Of a stretch of 64,000 nucleotides of DNA, positions 44,964 through 53,446 are shown one piece after another. Both the position numbers and the translations under genes were made by a program. The stretch comes from Pseudomonadota bacterium (lineage in GTDB: Bacteria > Pseudomonadota > Alphaproteobacteria > Rhizobiales > MH13), in contig JBCCPK010000003.1 of assembly GCA_039024915.1 (NCBI GenBank), positions 417,468-481,467 of the forward strand, given 5' to 3'. The notes beneath the pieces were generated by a model, which saw only the letters and a program-made list of their open reading frames with translations, was not told the origin of the DNA and made no database searches. Numbering within the stretch: position 1 is the stretch's first letter; each line of letters opens with the position of its first letter.

Positions 44964-46424
44964 ATGCCAGAGTCAGCAACGGCAGATTTGATTTTGAGAG
45001 GCGGAACGCTGGTGACCGACACCACACGGTTCAAGGCCGACGTCGCCATCAAGGATGGCGAAATTGCTGCTGTCGGTGCGCCGGAGACGATGCCAATGGC
45101 GACCGAAATCGTAGACGTCGCGGGTCTATATCTTCTACCTGGCGCGATCGATGTTCACGTGCATTTCCGCGAGCCCGGCTACACGCACAAGGAAGATTGG
45201 GAGACGGGCTCGGCGGCAGCCGCGATGGGCGGTGTTACCACCGTGTTCGAGATGCCCAACACGCATCCGCCGACCCGCTCCATCATTGAACTGCGGGAGA
45301 AGCAGAAGGCCGCTGAGAAGAGCTATGTCGATTTCGGCATCTACGGGCTGCTCGCCGAAGACAATATCGGTGAGCTTCAAGGGCTGATCGATGGCGGCGT
45401 GAACGCGTTCAAATGCTTCATGGGCAACACGTTCGGCAATTTGCCATCGCCGTCGACGGGCGCGATGCTGGAAGGCTTTGAGATCATCGCACCTTCCGGC
45501 TTGCGCATCTCGTTGCACGCCGAGACCGCGTCCATCATGGCTTGGCGGCAGGAGAAGTTGATGGCGGCGGGCTGCAACGATCCGCTGCACCACATCGGTG
45601 CGCGCCCCGACGTTGTGGCCGTGGAAGCGGTCGCCCGAGCCGCCATCCTTGCTGAATGGACCGGGGCGCGTTGCCATGTGCTGCATATCTCATCAGCGGC
45701 CGAGCTTGCCCCGCTCGCCCAGGCGAAGCAGCGCGGCGTCGATATCACGGGCGAGACATGCCCTTGCTACCTGTTTCTCAATTCGTCCGACTACGAGCGG
45801 CTAGGCAGCGTGATCCGCGTGAACCCGCCGGTGCGCGAAGCACGCGACTCGCTGGCGCTTTGGGTCGCGATTGAGCGAGGCGTCATCGACATGATCGCGA
45901 CAGACCACGCGCCGCATCAGCCCGAAGAGAAGAAAAAGGACGTGATCTGGGATGCCGATTGTGGCTTCCCCGGTGTCGAGACCCAGATGCGGCTCATGCT
46001 GACCGAGGTCAATAAGGGACGGATGAGCCTTGAGGATTACGTCAAGATCTCGGCTGTGAACCCGGCGAAAGCGTTCGGTCTGTACCCCACCAAGGGTCAG
46101 CTCAGCGTTGGCGCTCATGCCGACATCGCCGTGGTCGATATGGACCGCAAAGAGACCATCCGCGCCGCCGAACTGCATTCACGGGGCAAGATAACGCCCT
46201 TTGAGGGTACCGACGTTCAGGGCGCGGCGATCCACACGCTGGTGCGCGGGCAGTTCGTGCAGCGCGACCGCAAGCTTGTTGAGGCCATGAAGGGCCATGG
46301 CAAGCAGGTCACAGACATTCAGCAGATGCCCAAACCCAAGCTCGTGAACGAGGATCAATATCTCAGCGCTATCATTGGGCGGAAGACGGTGATGCCGAAC
46401 CCGGTCCGGATGGTGGAGGCTTGA
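44964..46424 (+). CDS. Cyclic amidohydrolase (allantoinase/dihydropyrimidinase/dihydroorotase-like)
   Basis: A 486-residue TIM-barrel zinc amidohydrolase. It has metal ligands in DVHVHFREPG (His65, His67), a carbamylated Lys150 in NAFKCFMG, His185 in SLHAETA, another His in VLHISSA and the final Asp in ATDHAPH. HFREPG followed by YTHKEDWETG is seen in allantoinases and class I dihydroorotases. It opens a cyclic amide or ureide ring. It lies in the operon between SDR and transporter genes, so a pyrimidine-, hydantoin- or purine-derived ring is likely. It is distinct from the second amidohydrolase and the AtzD-type enzyme further down. Confidence 0.9.
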   Translation: MPESATADLILRGGTLVTDTTRFKADVAIKDGEIAAVGAPETMPMATEIVDVAGLYLLPGAIDVHVHFREPGYTHKEDWETGSAAAAMGGVTTVFEMPNTHPPTRSIIELREKQKAAEKSYVDFGIYGLLAEDNIGELQGLIDGGVNAFKCFMGNTFGNLPSPSTGAMLEGFEIIAPSGLRISLHAETASIMAWRQEKLMAAGCNDPLHHIGARPDVVAVEAVARAAILAEWTGARCHVLHISSAAELAPLAQAKQRGVDITGETCPCYLFLNSSDYERLGSVIRVNPPVREARDSLALWVAIERGVIDMIATDHAPHQPEEKKKDVIWDADCGFPGVETQMRLMLTEVNKGRMSLEDYVKISAVNPAKAFGLYPTKGQLSVGAHADIAVVDMDRKETIRAAELHSRGKITPFEGTDVQGAAIHTLVRGQFVQRDRKLVEAMKGHGKQVTDIQQMPKPKLVNEDQYLSAIIGRKTVMPNPVRMVEA

Positions 46425-47266
46425 TGCTGCAAACCTCCCCCCAAATAGGCGGGACTGCCGCGAAGACCGGCGAGCCACTTGTGCGCTTTGAAGGTGTGTC
46501 GGTGGAGTACGGCAAAGGCGCAAACAAAACGCTTGCGCTCACCCCCACCGATTTGTCGGTCAACAGTGGCGATTTCGTTGCGCTGGTCGGGCCGTCTGGG
46601 TGCGGCAAGTCGACGATCCTCAAGCTGGTGAGCGAGCTTCTGGCGCCGACAACCGGCAACATCTATTTCGCGGGCCGTGAGTTGGGTGCGAACCCTGCGC
46701 GGGTCGGTATGGCGTTTCAGAGCTCAACCCTGCTGCCGTGGATGACGATCCGCGATAATGTGATGCTGCCGCTCAAGATCGTTCGGCCTTTTCGGTCAGA
46801 GTACCGCGAAAAGCGCCATGGGGAATACAAGGATCGGGTCGATGCACTCCTCAAGCAGGTTGGGCTGATCGACTTCGCCGATAAAAACCCCTGGCAATTG
46901 TCGGGCGGCATGCAGCAGCGTGCCAATCTTTGCAGGGCGCTTGTTCATGACCCCGATCTCCTGCTGCTCGATGAGCCCTTTGGCGCGCTCGACCAATTCA
47001 CGCGCGAGGAGCTGTGGGGGACGATGCAGGAGCTTTGGGCCGAACGGGGCTCAACCGTCATCCTTGTCACCCATGATCTGCGTGAAGCGGCGTTTCTAGC
47101 CAACCGCATTTGCGTGATGAGCGCGCGCCCGGGCCGCATCATTGAGGACAGCCAAGTCGATTTCCCGCGTCCGCGCACGCTCGACATGACCTTCGAGCCC
47201 GCTTTCGTACAGCGCGTCCAGCATCTACGCAGCCTGATCGTCCACAAGCCGGAGGCGGCCACATGA
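46424..47266 (+). CDS. ABC importer ATPase (nitrate/sulfonate/pyrimidine type)
   Basis: A 280-residue ATPase. Walker A is GPSGCGKST, the Q-loop is AFQSSTLLPW, the signature is LSGGMQQRANLCRAL and Walker B is LLLLDEPFGALDQF. The switch His appears in LVTHDLREA. ATG 46424 overlaps the amidohydrolase stop; the TTG at 46421 is an alternative. It powers the importer formed with the permease and the two binding proteins. Confidence 0.95.
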   Translation: MLQTSPQIGGTAAKTGEPLVRFEGVSVEYGKGANKTLALTPTDLSVNSGDFVALVGPSGCGKSTILKLVSELLAPTTGNIYFAGRELGANPARVGMAFQSSTLLPWMTIRDNVMLPLKIVRPFRSEYREKRHGEYKDRVDALLKQVGLIDFADKNPWQLSGGMQQRANLCRALVHDPDLLLLDEPFGALDQFTREELWGTMQELWAERGSTVILVTHDLREAAFLANRICVMSARPGRIIEDSQVDFPRPRTLDMTFEPAFVQRVQHLRSLIVHKPEAAT

Positions 47267-48027
47267 CAACTCTTCAGCGCAAAATCGCGTCCGCCGCCCT
47301 GATCATTGGCGTGTTTCTTTTGTGGGAGCTGGTCTGCATCCTTGCGGGCATCTCGCAGCTTATCTTGCCACGTCCCAGTGTGGTCATCGCCACCCTGATC
47401 GAGCTGTGGCCGGGCATCCAGCCGCACGCGCAGCAGACGCTTTACACCACCATGGTGGGCTTCTCGTTCGGCGTTGCGATCGGGTTGTCTCTTGGCGTGC
47501 TGATCGGCTCGTCGAAGCTCGCTTTTGACACAGCCTATCCTTTGCTGGTGGGCATTTCGTCGATCCCGAAGGTCGCGCTGGTTCCGATCTTTGTTCTCTG
47601 GTTCGGCGCCGGTACGGTGCCTGCGATCCTGACCGCCATGATCATCTGCATCTTTCCCATCGTGGTGAATGTCGCGACGGGTATCGCGACCGTCGAGCCC
47701 GAGCTTGAAGATGTGATGAAGTCGATGAAGGCATCCAAGCTCGACATTCTTTGGAATGTCGGATTGCCGCGCTCGATGCCCTATTTCTTCGCCTCGCTGA
47801 AGGTGGCTGTCACCCTGTCGTTCGTGGGCTCCGTTATCGCAGAGACCGTGGCGTCGAACAGGGGTGTCGGCAACATGATGATGATCGCCTCCTCATCGTT
47901 CAATGTTCCGCTTGTCTTCGCCGGCTTGTTCGTCCTCGCTTCGCTTGGGGTCGGACTCTACGTCGTCTTCCTGTTCATCGAGAGACGCGTCGCTGGCTGG
48001 GCCATGCGGAAATCGGAGGTGATGTGA
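47263..48027 (+). CDS. ABC importer permease (SsuC/TauC/NMT1-type)
   Basis: A 254-residue membrane protein with six hydrophobic helices. The coupling loop (MKSMKASKLDILWNVGLPRS, continuing into a conserved Pro) and GSVIAETVASNRGVG are typical of this family. It acts as a homodimer. The ATG overlaps the ATPase stop by 4 bases. Only this single permease serves both binding proteins in the operon. Confidence 0.93.
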   Translation: MTTLQRKIASAALIIGVFLLWELVCILAGISQLILPRPSVVIATLIELWPGIQPHAQQTLYTTMVGFSFGVAIGLSLGVLIGSSKLAFDTAYPLLVGISSIPKVALVPIFVLWFGAGTVPAILTAMIICIFPIVVNVATGIATVEPELEDVMKSMKASKLDILWNVGLPRSMPYFFASLKVAVTLSFVGSVIAETVASNRGVGNMMMIASSSFNVPLVFAGLFVLASLGVGLYVVFLFIERRVAGWAMRKSEVM

Positions 48028-48090
48028 TCGCCGCCACTCTCTGAATGCACATCCGAATTCACTGCCCCCCTACGAAAACAGGAGACTGCA

Positions 48091-49104
48091 ATGAGACTGA
48101 AGAAAATCCTCGCAACGGTCGGTGCGTTTGCCGTCCTCACCGGGACGGCATGGGCCGACAACGTTCCCATCAAGTTCACGCTCGACTGGAAAATCCAGGG
48201 TGTGCACGCCTGGTTCTATCATGCGCTGGAGGCCGGCTACTTTGAAGAAGAAGGCCTCGACGTCACAATCGATCAGGGTGAAGGCTCAGCGGCCACCGTC
48301 ACCCGCATCATGTCAGGCGCCTACGATGCTGGGTTTGGTGACATGAACGCCATCATCCAAAATGCGGCGCTGACGCCAGGCGAAGCGCCAGTGATGGTCT
48401 ATCAGATCTATAACCAGCCACCCTTCGCGGTGCTGACAAAATCCGACGGGCCGATCGGCACACTTGCCGATCTTGAAGGCGAAACCATCGGGGCGCCTCC
48501 GGGTTCGGCCTCAACTCGTCTCTTCCCAGCGCTGGCCGATGCTGCGGGCTTTGATGCCGAGGCCGTCGAAATCCTCTCGATCGCACCAAACCTCCAGGAG
48601 CAGGTGCTCATTCAGGGCCAGGTTGCTGGCTCGCTCGTCTTCAACGTCACGAGCTATCTCAACATAATCGGGCTCGATATGGACCCAATGGAGGACTTCA
48701 CCTGGTTTCCGTATGGGGACGCAGGGCTCGACATCTATTCGAACGGCGTGATGGTTTCTCCTGCCTTGTACAACGAGAACCCTGAAGCCGTTGCCGGTCT
48801 GGTGCGTGCCATCAATCGTGCCGTGCAAGACGTGCTCGCAGATCCTGAGGCGGGTGTCGGCGTCGTGGCCGGTGTCGAACCGCTGATTGAGCAGGACCTC
48901 GAGTTGTTACGCCTTCAGTTTGCCCTCGACAATCTGATCGTTTCCGATGAGAGCACCGCCGCCGGCATCGGGGCGGTCGACATGGAGCGTCTGACCCGGT
49001 CCATCGGCATCATTTCGGAACTGTATGAGTTGCCGTCCGCGCCCGACGCCACGGCGGTATACGATCCGCAGTTCCTGCCGGCCGCCGAAGATCGGATGCT
49101 CTAA
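48091..49104 (+). CDS. NMT1-type ABC substrate-binding protein 2
   Basis: A 337-residue periplasmic binding protein with a Sec signal (ILATVGAFAVLTGTAWA). It is paralogous to the first binding protein along its whole length: KFTLDWKIQGVHAWFY against the equivalent start, YDAGFGDMNAII and YNQPPFAVL. The two differ in export route (Tat-type versus Sec-type). It presumably widens the ligand range of the shared importer, or one copy acts as a receptor. A 63-base spacer separates it from the permease. Confidence 0.9.
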   Translation: MRLKKILATVGAFAVLTGTAWADNVPIKFTLDWKIQGVHAWFYHALEAGYFEEEGLDVTIDQGEGSAATVTRIMSGAYDAGFGDMNAIIQNAALTPGEAPVMVYQIYNQPPFAVLTKSDGPIGTLADLEGETIGAPPGSASTRLFPALADAAGFDAEAVEILSIAPNLQEQVLIQGQVAGSLVFNVTSYLNIIGLDMDPMEDFTWFPYGDAGLDIYSNGVMVSPALYNENPEAVAGLVRAINRAVQDVLADPEAGVGVVAGVEPLIEQDLELLRLQFALDNLIVSDESTAAGIGAVDMERLTRSIGIISELYELPSAPDATAVYDPQFLPAAEDRML

Positions 49105-49110
49105 CAGAAG

Positions 49111-50562
49111 ATGAGTGCGCGTGTCCTTCCCTGTCACGCCGCATTGATCGGCCCGGAGTATCAGGCGTCCGGGCCGGTCAGCCTCACCATCGATAACGGG
49201 ACAATTAGCAGAATTGAGCCTCTGGAAACTGCGCCGGAAAGCCCGAGAACGCTCGTGATGCCCGGCATCGCTGATGCACACAATCACGCCCGACCGCTCT
49301 CAACAACCTCCTTCGGTTCGGGCTTCAAGCCGCTTGAAACCTGGCTGCCAAGCCTCGCCATCATGCCATCGGTTGATCCCTATCTGGCGGCCCTGTGTTC
49401 GCTGGGACGCTCCGCAGTGGGTGGTTGCACATCGGTGATGGTCCATCTGACGCGGCCGATGGGGCGGACAGATATCGTCGCCGAGGCACGCGAGATCGCG
49501 CGCGCGGCTAAAGATATCGGAGTGTCCATCGGTTTCGCCCTGTCAATGCGCGACCGCAATCCGCTGACCTATAAAGATCATGAGCCATTGCTTGCTGGTC
49601 TGCCGGAGAAGGTTCGCGGTTGGACCGAGACGCTATGGCTCCAGCCGTTACCTTCGCTTGAAAGGCAAATGCAAGCGATCGAAGACCTTGCTGAAGGGCT
49701 GGCTGACCAACCGCATGTGGATGTGCAGTACGGCCCTGCCGGTGTCCATTGGTGCTCCGATGCGATGCTCAAAGCGATCGCTGAAGCCTCCCAACGCACC
49801 GGACGGCGGGTGCACATGCATCTGCTGGAAACCTTGCCTCAGCGGACATGGGCCGATGAAAACTACCCGAACGGCATGATTAGTTTTCTCGATGACATCG
49901 GCTTTCTCTCGGAGCGCCTGACTTGCGCCCACGGGGTGCATTTACGACCTGCCGAGATGACGATACTCGCAGCACGAGGTGCGCGGGTGTCCATCAATCC
50001 GTCATCGAACCTTCACCTCGCGTCCGGCATAGCGCCCGCTGCAAAAATGCTTGAAGCGGGCATCGAGGTTGCGATGGGCCTGGATGGCTGCGCCTTTGAC
50101 GAGGATGACGACGCCTTGCGAGAAATGCGGCTGTTCCGCCACCTAAATCAGGGTTGGGCCTTTGCCGACGGTCTTTCCCGCGTGGACGTGCTCAAGGCTG
50201 TCTGCCACAGCGCACGCAAAGGCCTCGGCCTTCCACCGGGGGGCATGATTGCGGTTGGTGAACCTGCAGACTTGCTCGTCCTTGATCTCAACGCGCTTGA
50301 CCGCGACGGGCTGATGGCGGTTGATCCCCTCGACTATCTGTTCACGCGCGCAGCGAAAGCCAATCTGCTCGAAGTGATTGCTAAAGGAAAAACGATTGTC
50401 GCCAAGGGCCAACCAACTGGCATCAACCTCGATGAAGCGCAGGATGAGTTGCGCAAGCAATATCGCTCCGGCCTCAAAGATGCTGACACTTTTCTCGCGC
50501 ATTGGGCGCAGTTCGAGCCACACCTGAACGAGCACTACAAGGCCTATGAGGGCTGCTGTTGA
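49111..50562 (+). CDS. Amidohydrolase of the AtzA/TrzN/cytosine deaminase type
   Basis: A 483-residue metal-dependent deaminase or dechlorinase-type amidohydrolase. Metal ligands are seen in DAHNHARP (His57, His59), HMHLLET (His, plus active-site Glu), CAHGVHL and GLDGCAFDED. The layout is that of subtype III amidohydrolases, which hydrolytically remove amino or halo groups from triazines, pyrimidines and purines. It lacks a carbamylated Lys. It precedes the ring-opening amidohydrolase with a one-base overlap, which suggests it removes an exocyclic amino group before ring cleavage. Substrate unknown. Confidence 0.9.
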   Translation: MSARVLPCHAALIGPEYQASGPVSLTIDNGTISRIEPLETAPESPRTLVMPGIADAHNHARPLSTTSFGSGFKPLETWLPSLAIMPSVDPYLAALCSLGRSAVGGCTSVMVHLTRPMGRTDIVAEAREIARAAKDIGVSIGFALSMRDRNPLTYKDHEPLLAGLPEKVRGWTETLWLQPLPSLERQMQAIEDLAEGLADQPHVDVQYGPAGVHWCSDAMLKAIAEASQRTGRRVHMHLLETLPQRTWADENYPNGMISFLDDIGFLSERLTCAHGVHLRPAEMTILAARGARVSINPSSNLHLASGIAPAAKMLEAGIEVAMGLDGCAFDEDDDALREMRLFRHLNQGWAFADGLSRVDVLKAVCHSARKGLGLPPGGMIAVGEPADLLVLDLNALDRDGLMAVDPLDYLFTRAAKANLLEVIAKGKTIVAKGQPTGINLDEAQDELRKQYRSGLKDADTFLAHWAQFEPHLNEHYKAYEGCC

Positions 50563-51650
50563 TGGCGCGCGAAACGCGGGTCCACCGGATTGCCATGGCA
50601 TCACCCGATGATATTTCGGGGATCGCTGGGCTCATCAACGCGGGTGAACTTGCGCCGCAGTCGGTCATTGCGATCCTTGGAAAAACCGAAGGGAACGGTT
50701 GCGTCAACGACTTCACACGCGGCTATGCAGTTCAGTCATTGAGGCTGCTTTTAGCGCGCCACCTAACGGATGAAGCACTCGACCGGGTATGCCTGATCAT
50801 GTCCGGGGGCACCGAAGGCGCCTTAAGCCCACATTGGATCGTCATCTCGGTTACGGAAACCTCTGTGCCGCCGACTGGTGCGCTTGCCACCGCGCAGACA
50901 ATTACGCGCCCGTTTGAGCCGAGCGAGATCGGTACGCTGGCGCAGGCCGGTCTTGTGGCCGACGCCACCAAATCGTGTATGGAAACCGCCAACATCGCAT
51001 CCGTCGAGGATGTGCATTTTGTTCAGATCAAATGCCCGCTTCTAACCGCCGAGCGCATTGAACAAGCTGGGGGTCCAGACGCTGTCGCGACAACCAGTAC
51101 GCTGAAATCCATGGGTCTGTCGCGCGGTGCGAGCGCGCTGGGGGTGGCGGTCGCGTTGGGCGAAGTGGAACGATCAGCCCTGAGCGACGCAAGAATCGGT
51201 ACCGATGTCTCGGTATACTCCGGTCGCGCTTCCTGCTCAGCGGGCATTGAACTGATGGCCTGCGAAGTCCTTGTCATGGGTATGAGCGACGCTTGGTCGG
51301 GCCCCCTCGCCATCGACCATGCAGTCATGCAGGATTGTCTTGATCTCAGCTCTGTTTACAGCCTTTTGGCGCGGAATCTGGGGCCGTTTGCAGGGCAACT
51401 TGCAGCCCATGAAAGGAAGCAAGTAAAAGCTGTTCTCGCCAAGGCTGAAGCCTCGCAGTCGGGCCAGGTGCGCGGGCATCGGCACTCGATGCTCGACGAC
51501 AGCGACATCTCATCAACGCGCCATGCCCGAGGTTTTGTTGCGGGGGTTCTGGCGGGCGCGACTGGACTTACGGAGCTGTTTGTATCTGGCGGCGCTGAAC
51601 ATCAAGGGCCCGATGGCGGCGGACCCTGTGCCATTATTTTTGAAAGGTAG
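50562..51650 (+). CDS. Ring-opening amidohydrolase (cyanuric acid hydrolase / barbiturase family)
   Basis: A 362-residue enzyme of the small AtzD/barbiturase family, which hydrolyses cyanuric acid or barbituric acid by a Ser-Lys mechanism. Three internally repeated units are visible, with candidate pairs Lys41 (LGKTEGNG) / Ser81 (MSGGTEG), Lys157 (QIKCPLL) / Ser226 (RASCSAG) and a Lys near 289 / Ser342 (VSGGAEHQGP). The GASALGVA segment and the metal-linked GPDGGGP end are present. Sequence alone, read by eye, does not separate cyanurate from barbiturate. The frame has a TTG three bases upstream; ATG 50562 is preferred. Confidence 0.93.
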   Translation: MARETRVHRIAMASPDDISGIAGLINAGELAPQSVIAILGKTEGNGCVNDFTRGYAVQSLRLLLARHLTDEALDRVCLIMSGGTEGALSPHWIVISVTETSVPPTGALATAQTITRPFEPSEIGTLAQAGLVADATKSCMETANIASVEDVHFVQIKCPLLTAERIEQAGGPDAVATTSTLKSMGLSRGASALGVAVALGEVERSALSDARIGTDVSVYSGRASCSAGIELMACEVLVMGMSDAWSGPLAIDHAVMQDCLDLSSVYSLLARNLGPFAGQLAAHERKQVKAVLAKAEASQSGQVRGHRHSMLDDSDISSTRHARGFVAGVLAGATGLTELFVSGGAEHQGPDGGGPCAIIFER

Positions 51651-51656
51651 CATTTC

Positions 51657-52070
51657 ATGAGCAAGCTGATGGTCCATGCCGGACCGTATACTTTTGACGC
51701 GAAGCTGGAAGAAGAGGCGGCGCCGCAAACATGTGCTGCCTTCAAGAAGGTGATGCCGTATGCGGGCCAGCTTGTGCACGTGCGTTGGAGCGGAGAAGGG
51801 GTCTGGATACCTCTGGGCGATACGGACTTTGGCGTGGGCTACGAGAACCACACAAGCTTCCCGGCGCCTGGCCAGATCATCCTTTATCCCGGAGGTATTT
51901 CCGAAACGGAGATCCTGCTTGCTTATGGCGGGCTCCACTTCAAATCGAAGATGGGGCAACTTGCCGGCAATCACTTCATAACGCTCACATCGGGCCACGA
52001 GAACTTGATGGACCTTGGCAACGCGATACTTTGGAAAGGCGCACACGACATCCGATTTGAGTTCGCATGA
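51657..52070 (+). CDS. DUF3830 cyclophilin-like protein
   Basis: A 137-residue cytoplasmic protein with the cyclophilin-like beta-barrel of DUF3830. It has the aromatic- and glycine-rich GQIILYPGGISETEILLAYG strand pair and ENHTSFPAPG. Proline isomerase residues are not evident. It lies 6 bases after the ring-opening enzyme and overlaps the LOG gene by 4 bases, so it is surely part of the heterocycle operon. It may be an enzyme or carrier for an intermediate. Function unknown. Confidence 0.87.
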   Translation: MSKLMVHAGPYTFDAKLEEEAAPQTCAAFKKVMPYAGQLVHVRWSGEGVWIPLGDTDFGVGYENHTSFPAPGQIILYPGGISETEILLAYGGLHFKSKMGQLAGNHFITLTSGHENLMDLGNAILWKGAHDIRFEFA

Positions 52071-52648
52071 CCGACAAGCCTCTTCGCTCGATTGTCGTTT
52101 ATTGCGGCTCCAACACAGGCGAAGGCGACAAATATCTCGATGCCGCGCGAGGCCTTGGTAAGGCGCTGGGCGAAGCAGGTCTCGTGGCGGTTTATGGCGG
52201 GACGCACAAGGGGCTGATGGGCGCCCTTGCTGATGCCGCGCTCGCAGCGGGCGGAGAGGTGCATGGCGTCATCTCACAGCGGTTGCACGACAAGGGCCAC
52301 CTGCACACGGGCATCACGCGGACCGAAATCTTGCCGACCATGAAAGAGCGCAAGGCGCGTATGGTCGAGCTGGCTGATGCTTTCATTGCGCTGCCTGGCG
52401 GTATTGGAACCTTAGAAGAGTTCATGGAGGTCTGGACCCTCAATCAGCTAGGCGAAATCGACAAGCCAGCTGGGCTGTTGAGCGTGGATGGGTACTATGA
52501 ACCGTTTATGGCTTTCATCGACCATATGATCGCGCAGCGTTTCCTACCCTCGGCGCATCGCCGCTCGATTGTGGTTGAAGAAGAGCCAGCAGACCTCATC
52601 AAGGGCTTGCAAACATTTGAGAAGGTGACTGTACCCAAATGGATGTAG
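52067..52648 (+). CDS. LOG-family nucleotide phosphoribohydrolase
   Basis: A 193-residue Rossmann-like protein of the LOG type (once called lysine decarboxylase-like). It shows SIVVYCGSNTGEG, GGTHKGLMGALADAAL and the catalytic PGGIGTLEEFMEV motif. Such enzymes cleave nucleoside 5'-monophosphates to free base and ribose 5-phosphate; in plants and some bacteria the base is a cytokinin. As the last gene of this operon it could release a heterocyclic base for the hydrolases upstream. That role is inference. TIGR00730-type length is normal. Confidence 0.92.
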   Translation: MTDKPLRSIVVYCGSNTGEGDKYLDAARGLGKALGEAGLVAVYGGTHKGLMGALADAALAAGGEVHGVISQRLHDKGHLHTGITRTEILPTMKERKARMVELADAFIALPGGIGTLEEFMEVWTLNQLGEIDKPAGLLSVDGYYEPFMAFIDHMIAQRFLPSAHRRSIVVEEEPADLIKGLQTFEKVTVPKWM

Positions 52649-52745
52649 CGCGACGGCGTAGTTGAGCCTCGACCTCGCCATGTCGCTTTCATTTGCTGTC
52701 GCTGCGGCCAACAGGTCACGGACAAGCCATCTCGACCGTCGCGCT
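52647..52745. terminator. Long-range inverted repeat between convergent operons
   Basis: AGCGCGACGG (52647-52656) and its exact inverse CCGTCGCGCT (52736-52745) frame the whole gap between the LOG stop and the urtE stop. The loop is 79 nt, too long for a simple terminator. It may fold after processing or be chance in GC-rich DNA. No T tract is seen. Confidence 0.25.
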
Positions 52746-52746
52746 G

Positions 52747-53442
52747 TCAGACGCTGACTGCTTCGCGAACCTTGCTTTCGCTTAACTCGTCTTTTGTGCC
52801 AGACGCGATAACGCTGCCGCGCTGCAAGACCGTGAAATGATCGGCGCGCTCGTAAGCGAAGTCGAAATACTGCTCCACCAGCACGATCGCCATGGTCCCC
52901 TGGTCGCGAAGATAATCAATGACGCGGCCAATCTGCTGGATAATGTTGGGCTGAATGCCCTCTGTGGGTTCATCAAGCAACAACACTTTTGGCCTGAGGA
53001 TCATGGCTCTTGCGATCGCCAGCTGCTGTTGTTGGCCACCAGACAGGTCGCCCCCTCGCCGGCCCTGCATCTCCTTGAGCACCGGAAAAAGCTTGTAGAT
53101 TTCGTCCGGTACCGACCGCTGGTCTTTCGGCAAGCAGGCAAAGCCGGTTTCGAGGTTCTCGCGAACGGTCAAAAGCGGGAAGATCATCCGCCCTTGCGGC
53201 ACATACCCTACGCCGTGTTGCGCCCGCGCGTAGGCCGACAACTTGTCGATCTGTTTATCCTGCAGGGAGATCGTGCCGCCTGAGGCGGGGTGAACCCCAG
53301 CAAGCGCTTTGAGCAAGCTCGTCTTCCCAACGCCGTTGGTGCCCATAACGCACGTCACCTGCCCTGCTTCGGCCTCCAGGTCGACGCCGTACAGGATCTG
53401 CGAGCCACCATAATGCAAGGTCAGATTTTCGACTTTCAGCAC
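52747..53442 (-). CDS. urtE: Urea ABC transporter ATPase UrtE
   Basis: A 231-residue ATPase of the branched-chain/urea (HAAT) type. Walker A is GTNGVGKTS, the signature LSGGQQQQLAIARAM, and Walker B LLLDEPTEGIQPNI; the EGIQPNIIQ wording is characteristic of UrtE. GTG 53442 starts 4 bases after the urtD stop and follows a GCAGGTA site. It pairs with UrtD to energise urea uptake. The longer frame to 53493 would overlap urtD and is not needed. Confidence 0.95.
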   Translation of the reverse strand: MLKVENLTLHYGGSQILYGVDLEAEAGQVTCVMGTNGVGKTSLLKALAGVHPASGGTISLQDKQIDKLSAYARAQHGVGYVPQGRMIFPLLTVRENLETGFACLPKDQRSVPDEIYKLFPVLKEMQGRRGGDLSGGQQQQLAIARAMILRPKVLLLDEPTEGIQPNIIQQIGRVIDYLRDQGTMAIVLVEQYFDFAYERADHFTVLQRGSVIASGTKDELSESKVREAVSV

Positions 53443-53446
53443 GCTT

